Shown one piece after another: positions 15,698 through 22,457 of a DNA stretch of 25,240 nt (the stretch's first letter is position 1; every line of letters starts with the position of its first letter). This stretch comes from JBOHWJ01 sp050736615 (lineage in GTDB: Bacteria; Desulfobacterota; Binatia; Binatales; Binataceae). The stretch is taken from assembly GCA_050736615.1 (NCBI GenBank), contig JBOHWL010000200.1:1-25240 (forward strand), read 5' to 3'. A program made the translations under genes and the position numbers. Below the pieces are notes generated by a model that was not told where the DNA came from, made no database searches, and was given only the letters and a program-made list of their open reading frames with translations.

Positions 15698-16571
15698 GGT
15701 CGCGGCCGACCACTCCACGGGGGGAGTTCGCGATGAAATCGAGCAGGCGTCGCACCTCGGGCATGCTCCCGTTTTCAGCAATCACCTGCGCCAGCGCCTC
15801 GTCACGCAGCAGTTTGCCGTAAAACAAAGTGCGAAAGGCGCTCTTCAACGCGGCGATGGTCGCTGGCGCGTAGCCACGCCGCTCCAGGCCAGTGGTGTTG
15901 ACCCCCACCAGCCGGGCACGGTCCCCCCCCGCCACCATCGCATATGGAGGTACGTCCTGCGCCACTTTGGAGCCCGCCGCGACGAACGCGTGCGCGCCAA
16001 TCCGGCTAAACTGATGCACGCCGCACATCCCGGCCGTAACCACCCACTCCTCGAGCACGCAATGACCCGCAAGCTCGGTCGAGTTGGCAATTATGGAATG
16101 ATCGCCGACCTGGCAATCATGCGCGATATGCACGTAATTCATCAGCAGCACGTCGTTGCCGATGCGGGTCACCATGCCGCCGCCTTCGGTGCCGCGATGA
16201 ACCGTGGTGAACTCCCGGATTTTGTTGTCGTCGCCGATCTCCAGGCGTGAAGGCTCGCCGTGATACTTGAGATCCTGCGGCGCGGCTCCGATCGAGGCAA
16301 ACTGAAAAATCTGATTGCGCGCCCCGATCGTGGTGGCGCCTTCAATCACCGCGTAAGGACCTATCATGGTGTGGGCGCCGACCCTGACGCCGGCACCAAT
16401 CACCGCGCCCGCGCCAATTTCGGCAGTGGAATCCAGCTCGGCGCGCCGGTCGATCACCGCCGCGGGATGAATCCGGCCGGCTATGGCAGTTGCCCCTCTA
16501 CTTCCATGGCGGAAAGCTCGGCTTCCGCCGCCAACTCGCCGTCCACGCGCGCCTGCGCATGCATTTTCCAT
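15690..16571 (-). CDS. lpxA: UDP-N-acetylglucosamine acyltransferase
   Basis: LpxA adds the first 3-hydroxyacyl chain to UDP-GlcNAc, starting lipid A synthesis. The left-handed beta-helix hexapeptide repeats run from residue 34 in the long reading; YVHIAHDC contains the catalytic His (151 counted from ATG 16571, which becomes 122 if translation starts at the ATA). IFQFASIGAAPQDLKY, HQFSRIGAHAF, VAQDVPPYAM and GVNTTGLERRG are family hallmarks. The protein similarity begins at IHPAAVI. The only ordinary start codon upstream in frame is ATG 16571, which overlaps fabZ by 91 bases and adds 30-odd residues of no family similarity. At the position of other LpxA starts the frame has ATA (16484) and ATT (16472) instead. 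An AGAGGGG sits 8 bases before the ATA. The real start is therefore open. Confidence 0.94.
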   Translation of the reverse strand: MENACAGARGRRVGGGSRAFRHGSRGATAIAGRIHPAAVIDRRAELDSTAEIGAGAVIGAGVRVGAHTMIGPYAVIEGATTIGARNQIFQFASIGAAPQDLKYHGEPSRLEIGDDNKIREFTTVHRGTEGGGMVTRIGNDVLLMNYVHIAHDCQVGDHSIIANSTELAGHCVLEEWVVTAGMCGVHQFSRIGAHAFVAAGSKVAQDVPPYAMVAGGDRARLVGVNTTGLERRGYAPATIAALKSAFRTLFYGKLLRDEALAQVIAENGSMPEVRRLLDFIANSPRGVVGRDRE

Positions 16572-16927
16572 AAAGGATGGTGATGCTTGAGCAGTCGCAC
16601 CTCGATACGCAGTTGGTCGCCGGGAATCACGCGGCGACGCAAGCGGACCTTGTCCAGTCCCGTCAGCATGAAGACGCTGCGCCGCTCGCCAATGATGCCG
16701 AGGGCCAATACCGCGGCGGATTGTGCCAGCGCCTCAACGATCAGAACCCCAGGCATAATCGGCATGCCGGGAAAATGCCCGACGAAAAACGGTTCATTAA
16801 TCGTCACATTTTTGAGCGTCAGAGCACGGTCCGCTTCCAATTCGAGCACGCGGTCTATCAGCAGAAAGGGAAACCGATGCGGCAGCAGCCGCAGGATGCG
16901 CTCGAGTTCGCGTTGGTCGTTATTCAA
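16481..16927 (-). CDS. fabZ: 3-hydroxyacyl-[acyl-carrier-protein] dehydratase
   Basis: FabZ dehydrates 3-hydroxyacyl-ACP in type II fatty acid synthesis and competes with LpxA and LpxD for 3-hydroxyacyl-ACP. The 148 residues are typical. LLPHRFPFLLIDRV is the family N-terminus, and HFPGMPIMPGVLIVEALAQ contains the catalytic His (51) and Glu (65). The start is TTG at 16927, since no ATG or GTG precedes the first family residues. It begins just 6 bases after the Skp stop codon and has no obvious strong ribosome binding site. The TAG stop lies in the sequence CCATAG, where a single base change would give the familiar ATG/stop overlap with lpxA. Confidence 0.96.
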   Translation of the reverse strand: MNNDQRELERILRLLPHRFPFLLIDRVLELEADRALTLKNVTINEPFFVGHFPGMPIMPGVLIVEALAQSAAVLALGIIGERRSVFMLTGLDKVRLRRRVIPGDQLRIEVRLLKHHHPLWKMHAQARVDGELAAEAELSAMEVEGQLP

Positions 16928-16933
16928 AATCGC

Positions 16934-17581
16934 TTACTTGGTGATAGTGGAACGGCCACCTTCGGGCATTGAGCGCCCAGTCAAGGCGCCGCTGCTGAAA
17001 CCACTGCTGCTGCGTGAAGACTGATAGGAGCCCGCGGAGGCTTCCGCTCCCAAGGAACCGGGTTTCACGTTCATCGCGTCGTAGGTGCGAACCACCTGGT
17101 CGGTGATATCTATCGAAGGTGAGGCCCACAACAGCGAACCCTTTTCCAACACCATTGTATAGCCGTCCTTGTGGGCGACCTGGCGGACCACGGTGGCCAG
17201 GTCGTGCACAATTGAACCGGTGATCTCGTTATCCCGCTGTCGGAGCTCGTCGCGCGAATTCTTGTAGTTGTCCTGGAAATCACGCAGTTTGCTGTTGTAT
17301 TTGTCGACCAAATTCTGACGTTGGTCAGGCTGCATCAGCGCGCCTTTTTGCTGCAATTCATTCTTGAGCGTCTGGACTTCCCGCTGCTGGCTTTCGAGCT
17401 GCCCTTGCAGCCGCTGGACCCGGACGCGAAACTCGGCCTTGGCTTTTTTGCCGGCGTTGCAATCATTGAGCGCACGCTGGATATCGACGTAAGCCAGCCG
17501 CACTTCCGCGTGTGCGGTCGCGGCCCCCAGTAAAGCCAGCGTCATCACCATCATCACGCCGAATGTGAACCGTTGTCTCAT
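16934..17581 (-). CDS. skp: Skp/OmpH family periplasmic chaperone
   Basis: The 215-residue protein has a Sec signal peptide (MMVMTLALLGAATAHA, cleavage before EVRL) and begins its mature part with RLAYVDIQRALNDC, the OmpH/Skp hallmark. The middle is a charged coiled coil (about 45-145) with VQRLQGQLESQQREVQTLK, and the close of the core reads DGYTMVLEKGSLLWASP and DITDQVVRTYD. Skp holds unfolded outer-membrane proteins in the periplasm and passes them to BamA. The last 40 or so residues are rich in Ser and Gly (QSSRSSSGFSS), longer than in short family members of about 160 residues. GGGAG four bases before ATG 17581 supports the start. In most genomes lpxD lies between skp and fabZ; here it does not. 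Confidence 0.91.
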   Translation of the reverse strand: MRQRFTFGVMMVMTLALLGAATAHAEVRLAYVDIQRALNDCNAGKKAKAEFRVRVQRLQGQLESQQREVQTLKNELQQKGALMQPDQRQNLVDKYNSKLRDFQDNYKNSRDELRQRDNEITGSIVHDLATVVRQVAHKDGYTMVLEKGSLLWASPSIDITDQVVRTYDAMNVKPGSLGAEASAGSYQSSRSSSGFSSGALTGRSMPEGGRSTITK

Positions 17582-17697
17582 TACGCTCCCGCAAGCCTCC
17601 CGTCGAATTTGCCAGCCGCGATCGCCACGTCCGCATAACCGCGCAAAATGTTTCCTGATGCTTAGCGGTTAATCAAAGCAGCTTCGGCTCCCCCGCG

Positions 17698-20115
17698 CTA
17701 TAGCGGTGCGCCCGCGCCAAAATCGAACACGGTGCTTTGATCGTTGGGCCGAGGGTTGATCGGCCGGGCGATATCCACCGCAATCGGTCCAAACGGCGAA
17801 TGCCAGCGAATGCCGACTCCGTAGGCGGCCTGCAGGTCGGCTGGTGACGGCGTTTCGTGCAGTCTGAAAGCATTGCCCGCGTCGACAAAAACCGCACCGC
17901 GCACACCCAGCGATTGCAGCAGGGGAAACGTGGTCTCGCCGCTCATCAGCAGTTCCTGGCTGCCGCCAACCTGTTCCACCGCGAATGGCACTCCGAGCTG
18001 ATTGAACAAAGTTACCTGCGGACCCAGCGAATATAATTCGTAGCCGCGCACGTCGCCGCCGCCGCCGATTCCTCCGGGGAAGAAGCGTTCATACAAGGGC
18101 AGCTCACCGCCCGCGCCGGTGCTCAAAGACGTGCCGATACCATACGTGATGCCCGGCGAGAACACCCATTCGCCCCACTCCGGACTGCGGATGAACGGGA
18201 AAAACCAGCGGCCGTGAACCACCCCTTTGACAAACGAGGTTCCACCTAAGCCCGCTACTTCCATTGAGAGGCTCTGGATCGAACCGCTGCGCGGATCGAT
18301 CGGATTATCCACGGTGAAGCGTTTGAGGCTAGGCAATATCTCCGAAACTCGCGTGTAGCCTCGGTAACGCGAGATGTCGAAAGTGGTGAACGGACTTAAG
18401 CCGCCAATGCCAACCGACTCCCATTGATAGCCAAGTCCGGCCGTCACGTCGTTCAAAGAAAACGGTCCGATCTTCTTGAGACCCAATTCGGTCAGCGGAT
18501 AGGTCGTATTGATCAGAAAGCCGCCGTTGGTCTGGTCGAAGCTGAACAGAAACAGCTTGTCATAGAAAAGCTGCAGATTGACGCTCAACGGCATGTCCAG
18601 AAACCACGGCTCCGTGTAGCTGAGATTATAATTCTGATAGAGGAAGCCGATTTGGGCCGAGGCGGTGGCTGCTTCACCACCGCCGAATAGATTACTGTTG
18701 CCAATTGAAAAATCGCCAAATACCGACGTATAGCTGTCGTATCCTCCGCCAACTTGGAAGGATGCGGTATTCGCCTCCTGCACCGCCACGTCCAGATCTA
18801 TCTTGTCGGGCGCGGGACCCGGCGTGGTGGTGATGCGGGTGCTCGAGAAGTAACCCAGCCCATCGAGGCGCCGTTTGGATTGCTGGATCTTCTCGCTCGA
18901 ATACGGCTCCTGCTCCTGGATTTGCAGCTCGCGCCGGATGACCCGATCCGAAGTCTTCGTGTTGCCGGTGATATTAATCCGATCGACCAGCACCTCCTGA
19001 CCGGGGTTGATGGCGAAATCGAGCGCCACTCCGCGCGTCATCGGGTCGATCTGCGTGCGCGGATCAACGTTGACGTAGGCGTAACCGCGGTTGGAATAGA
19101 ACTCCGACAGAGTGAGCACGTCGTGCTCCATCCTGGTGCCGCTGAAGACCTCGCCCCGCTTTAAGGTGATCTTCGTCAGCAGATCTTTTTTCGGAACTTT
19201 GAGAGTGCCGGTAACATTGACGGAGCTGACGTGGTAAACCGGCCCCTCGTCGATATTCCAGGTGATGACCAGTGAGTTGTGATGGCGTACCACGCTCGGT
19301 TCAGCCACATGGACGTTGAGAAATCCATGGTCGTAATAGTACGTGCTGAGGCGATCGGTATCGTCCTGCAGTTTCTTGCGATCCAGGATGCCGGTCTTGA
19401 ACACAATACTGAGGAGATTGTGCGGGCGAGTGGCGATAATGTGACGTAGAGTTCGGTCGGAAAACTGATGATTGCCGACGAAATTGACCTTGGAAATCGT
19501 GATGACCGGACCTTCGACCACGTCAAAGACACCCATCGCGCTGTTGTTTGCTTCGGGCACGGTGCGAAACGTGATCTTGGCGTCGAGATAGCCCTTGTCC
19601 TCGTAAATTGACTTGAGCGCGCGAATGGTGGCTTCAACCCGGCTCGGATCGAGCACCTCGCCCGCATGCAGCTTGACGGCGTTGACCACCTTGTCTTCAG
19701 TCGGCTTGATCTCCTTCATGCCGCTCAGGCGCACGTCGGTCAGAAGTGGACGTTCGGCCACTTTGTAGATCAGGGTGGTGCGCCCGTTCTGATTGGCAGT
19801 GGCGGCGCTGACGCGATCGAAGAAACCCATCTGATAAATGGACTTGATGTCCTGATCGACGGTGCCAGGGTTGAGCGGCTGGCCGACCTGGGAGGAAATG
19901 TGGATGCGGATGGCGTCGGTTTCGACGCGCTGGTTTCCCTCGACTTTAATCTGGGAAATTATCGGCGCGGCCGCTTGTGCGAACAGGCGCGATGCCCCAT
20001 AAAGAATCGCCACCAGCACCCATAATGCGCGGGAATAGTACGCGCCCTGTCTTAGGACGTTACAGTTTGCGGCCCTCACCAAATCCACCCCGAAAACGGC
20101 GACCAACCTAACCAA
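17698..20115 (-). CDS. bamA: Outer membrane protein assembly factor BamA
   Basis: BamA inserts beta-barrel proteins into the outer membrane. The long reading gives 805 residues: a signal peptide ending around LFAQA, five POTRA-type domains up to about residue 400, and a D15/Omp85 barrel. The first POTRA starts IISQIKVEGNQRVETDAIR; later ones start VNVTGTLKV and INITGNTKT. The barrel carries the VRGY motif of loop 6 at about 689-692. The last residues are FDFGAGAPL, with Leu instead of the usual final aromatic residue. The start is uncertain: TTG 20115 begins the frame, but TTG 20106, GTG 20088 and GTG 20079 also precede the signal peptide, and no ATG is available. Skp follows downstream in the same transcript, the common order. 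Confidence 0.94.
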   Translation of the reverse strand: MVRLVAVFGVDLVRAANCNVLRQGAYYSRALWVLVAILYGASRLFAQAAAPIISQIKVEGNQRVETDAIRIHISSQVGQPLNPGTVDQDIKSIYQMGFFDRVSAATANQNGRTTLIYKVAERPLLTDVRLSGMKEIKPTEDKVVNAVKLHAGEVLDPSRVEATIRALKSIYEDKGYLDAKITFRTVPEANNSAMGVFDVVEGPVITISKVNFVGNHQFSDRTLRHIIATRPHNLLSIVFKTGILDRKKLQDDTDRLSTYYYDHGFLNVHVAEPSVVRHHNSLVITWNIDEGPVYHVSSVNVTGTLKVPKKDLLTKITLKRGEVFSGTRMEHDVLTLSEFYSNRGYAYVNVDPRTQIDPMTRGVALDFAINPGQEVLVDRINITGNTKTSDRVIRRELQIQEQEPYSSEKIQQSKRRLDGLGYFSSTRITTTPGPAPDKIDLDVAVQEANTASFQVGGGYDSYTSVFGDFSIGNSNLFGGGEAATASAQIGFLYQNYNLSYTEPWFLDMPLSVNLQLFYDKLFLFSFDQTNGGFLINTTYPLTELGLKKIGPFSLNDVTAGLGYQWESVGIGGLSPFTTFDISRYRGYTRVSEILPSLKRFTVDNPIDPRSGSIQSLSMEVAGLGGTSFVKGVVHGRWFFPFIRSPEWGEWVFSPGITYGIGTSLSTGAGGELPLYERFFPGGIGGGGDVRGYELYSLGPQVTLFNQLGVPFAVEQVGGSQELLMSGETTFPLLQSLGVRGAVFVDAGNAFRLHETPSPADLQAAYGVGIRWHSPFGPIAVDIARPINPRPNDQSTVFDFGAGAPL

Positions 20116-20226
20116 TCGAGCCGGTGAAGTAAACCAACCAAGCCGCGACTATCGTTTTTCCCGCCATTCGGCCGCGCGCGCCCTCGAGGCGTGCCCGACC
20201 GATCCCGGCATCTGGCGGCGTGTGCA

Positions 20227-20949
20227 TCAAGCGATTCGCTCTTCGAACAACCGCCCCTCGCGCAAGCGCAGCGTGCGGCCCATGCTGCGTGAGAGCCGTT
20301 CGTTATGCGTCGCGACGACCAGGGTCAAGCCGAGTTCGCGGTTCAAATCATGGAAGAGCTGATGGACTTCGTCGGCGGTCTGCGGATCAAGATTGCCGGT
20401 CGGTTCATCGGCCAGCACCAGGCGCGGCTCCAGCACCACCGCGCGCGCCACCGCCACCCGCTGTTGCTCGCCCCCGGATAACTCAGCCGGCCGGCGGTGG
20501 AATTTGTCCTTGAGCCCGACCATTTCCAGCATTCGGCGCGCCAGCTCACGCGCTTGCCGATCGGCCATCCGCGCGATCAGTGCCGGCATCATGACGTTTT
20601 CAAGCGCGCTGAAATCAGCCAGCAGATAATGAAACTGGAAGACGAAGCCGAGTTTGCGATTACGGAACTCGGCGAGCTCGCGCGCATCCATCGCGAACAA
20701 GTCGCGCTGCTCAAAATAGACTTTGCCCGCGCTCGGTTCTTCCAGACTGCCCAGCACATGCAAAAGCGTGGATTTGCCCACACCCGATTGTCCGATGATC
20801 GCGACTTCTTCGCCGGCCGCAACCTCGAGATCGAGCCCGCGCAGCACCCGCACTTCGCGCCCCGCATCGTGAAAAGTCTTGTCGAGCCGTGACGCCCGGA
20901 TAAGGAGTTCGCCGATTGCCGGTCCGGCGCTTGGCGCGCGTTCATTCAT
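20227..20949 (-). CDS. lolD: Lipoprotein-releasing ABC transporter ATPase LolD
   Basis: LolD powers extraction of lipoproteins from the inner membrane for transfer to LolA. Counted from ATG 20949 it has 240 residues. Walker A is GQSGVGKST (about 53-61), the signature is LSGGEQQR and Walker B is LADEPTGNLD, all intact. The stretch FVFQFHYLLADFSALENVMMP is the characteristic LolD motif that contacts the permease. The ATG at 20949 overlaps the preceding permease stop by eight bases (ATGAATGA). The longer frame from 21006 adds an Arg-rich piece inside the permease gene and is unlikely. MacB/FtsE-like ATPases share these motifs, but the LolD motif and the adjacent LolC/E permease settle the call. 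Confidence 0.94.
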   Translation of the reverse strand: MNERAPSAGPAIGELLIRASRLDKTFHDAGREVRVLRGLDLEVAAGEEVAIIGQSGVGKSTLLHVLGSLEEPSAGKVYFEQRDLFAMDARELAEFRNRKLGFVFQFHYLLADFSALENVMMPALIARMADRQARELARRMLEMVGLKDKFHRRPAELSGGEQQRVAVARAVVLEPRLVLADEPTGNLDPQTADEVHQLFHDLNRELGLTLVVATHNERLSRSMGRTLRLREGRLFEERIA

Positions 20950-22318
20950 AACGGATAATCTCAACCGGCGAGAGCGAGCGCGCCTGTAAAGCCGGGTAAA
21001 CCGCACCGCATATGCAGATGACGATAGCCGCGATGGCGATGGCGATGAAGTTGAGCGGGTACAGACGCACCGGCACGTAACTGACCATGAACATGTCCGG
21101 GGGCAGATGAATCAGGTGGTATTTGCCGACCGCGAACGAAACGGCAAAGCCAAGGCCGACGCCGAGGGCGGTTCCGATCACCCCCAAGGCGGCGCCCTCG
21201 CACAGAAAAATCGCCGCAATTGAACTGGCGCGCGCGCCCATCGCGCGTAAAATCGCAATTTCTTTGCGTCGCTCCATCACTACCATCACCAGTGTCGCGA
21301 CGATGTTGAAGGCGGCCACCAGCACAATCAGCAACAACACGAGAAAATAGGTGAGCTTTTCCAGTTTGAGAGCCGCAAACAGCGGGGCGTCAGTCTGTGT
21401 CCAGTTGCTTACTTTAAAATCGGGACCGGCGAACCGAGCTATCTCCCGGCCAATCCCTGGCGCATCGAAAAGGTCGTGCACGCGCACCTCGAGTCCGCTT
21501 TCCAACTGTGGATCATCCGCCAGCAGCGCCCGTCCAGCTTTGAGCGCGACAAACATCAGGGAGGAGTCGTACTGATACATGCCCGAGTGGAAAAAGCCGC
21601 TCACCACAAAACGACGCAGCCGCGGCGGACCGGCCGCGCCGCCGAGGCTCGCGGGTGAAATCACCACGATCGGATCGCCCATGTGCAAGCCCAGATCGAA
21701 CGCCAGCGACTTGCCGACAATCGCGCCGGGCAAAGCGACCGTTCGCTTGCTCCCATTTTCGACGATCGAAACCTCGTGCGTCCGCGTCAGCGCCGCCAGA
21801 GTGCCAGCGGTCAGAGTACTGGCGAGTTCGGTCAAGACTGGATTATGGCGTGCGAGTACACCTCGCAAGGTGCCGCCGGAAACGTAACCTGGGGTTCCAG
21901 CGCTGGTCGTGGAAACCAGCATCACCTGCGAGGAGATAAACGGCGCCACTCCGGTAACCCCGGGAACTTTGGCGATACGGGCTTGCAATCGTTTGAAATT
22001 GGCCACGCTCTGACCAGTATGTTCGACGGTAATCTCGGGATTAAAGGCCAGCAGGCGGGCGCGCAGATCCTCCTGAAAGCCGCTCATTACCGCCAGCACG
22101 ACGGTCAACGCGAAGGTTCCGATCATGACGCCCACCAGCGAGATCACCGCGATCAGCGAGACGAAACGTTTTCGCCGCCGCGAGCGCAGGTAGCGGATTC
22201 CTATGAGATATTCGAAACGCACCCGGGCCCGGGCCGCACACGCGGCCATCCCGCCATTACGAGCGTTGCGCCGCTTGACACCCGCGGCATTTGAGCGCGG
22301 CGGAGGGGCTTTCGCCAT
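20942..22318 (-). CDS. LolC/LolE family lipoprotein-releasing permease
   Basis: This is the membrane part of the Lol system. The core begins FEYLIGIRYLRSRRRKRFVSLIAVISLVGVMIGTFAL, the family N-terminus with the first membrane helix (about 52-79). A large periplasmic domain follows to about 325. Three helices close the protein: near LVLLLIVLVAAFNIVATLVM (about 330-352), CEGAALGVIGTALGVGLGF (about 372-396) and AIAIAAIVICICGAVYPAL (about 423-445), then ARSLSPVEIIRYE. ERRKEIAILRAMGA is the coupling-helix motif that contacts LolD. The reading from ATG 22318 gives 458 residues with 34 extra N-terminal residues; ATG 22249 is an alternative closer to homologues. Only one permease gene is present, so it may act as a homodimer of the LolF type (inference). 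Confidence 0.92.
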   Translation of the reverse strand: MAKAPPPRSNAAGVKRRNARNGGMAACAARARVRFEYLIGIRYLRSRRRKRFVSLIAVISLVGVMIGTFALTVVLAVMSGFQEDLRARLLAFNPEITVEHTGQSVANFKRLQARIAKVPGVTGVAPFISSQVMLVSTTSAGTPGYVSGGTLRGVLARHNPVLTELASTLTAGTLAALTRTHEVSIVENGSKRTVALPGAIVGKSLAFDLGLHMGDPIVVISPASLGGAAGPPRLRRFVVSGFFHSGMYQYDSSLMFVALKAGRALLADDPQLESGLEVRVHDLFDAPGIGREIARFAGPDFKVSNWTQTDAPLFAALKLEKLTYFLVLLLIVLVAAFNIVATLVMVVMERRKEIAILRAMGARASSIAAIFLCEGAALGVIGTALGVGLGFAVSFAVGKYHLIHLPPDMFMVSYVPVRLYPLNFIAIAIAAIVICICGAVYPALQARSLSPVEIIRYE

Positions 22319-22339
22319 GAGGTGGATGTGGTGGGTCGC

Positions 22340-22345
22340 ATTTTA
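22340..22345 (-). promoter_or_regulatory. Possible -10 element for the lolC/E block
   Basis: On the minus strand this reads TAAAAT, five of six matches to the sigma-70 -10 consensus, about 22 bases before ATG 22318. No convincing -35 element is at the expected spacing, so this is only a suggestion. It would start the long minus-strand transcript of envelope genes. Confidence 0.25.
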
Positions 22346-22394
22346 GGGCGATTCAATACTCCCGAAGCCGGTGGCGCTTTGCAATAATCCTCAG

Positions 22395-22421
22395 TTGAAG
22401 TGGGAAGACACTCACTATAGA
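22395..22421 (+). promoter_or_regulatory. Possible sigma-70 promoter for gspD
   Basis: TTGAAG at 22395-22400 and TATAGA at 22416-22421 resemble -35 and -10 boxes with a 15-base spacer, shorter than the ideal 17. It would place the transcript start near 22428, about 30 bases before the ATG at 22458. It lies in the 139-base region between the divergent lolC/E and gspD genes. The match is moderate and might be chance. Confidence 0.3.
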
Positions 22422-22444
22422 CTCGCACGGAATCTCCGGTTCTC

Positions 22445-22449
22445 GGAGG
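22445..22449 (+). promoter_or_regulatory. Ribosome binding site of gspD
   Basis: GGAGG lies 8 bases before the ATG at 22458. It is one of the strongest Shine-Dalgarno matches in the window and decides the gspD start in favour of the Met that opens a signal peptide. Confidence 0.8.
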
Positions 22450-22457
22450 CCAGTTGC

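Noticed and set aside
15698..15781. N-terminal extension of LpxI from ATG 15781 (Cys-rich)
   Set aside because: It lies inside lpxA coding DNA, has no LpxI similarity, and GTG 15697 begins exactly at the family N-terminus.
15339..16250. Plus-strand frame of 303 codons opposite lpxI/lpxA
   Set aside because: Shadow frame across two clear genes on the other strand; no motif and no start context.
20950..21006. N-terminal Arg-rich extension of LolD from 21006
   Set aside because: It runs inside the permease gene, lacks LolD similarity, and the 8-base overlap start at 20949 is the better choice.
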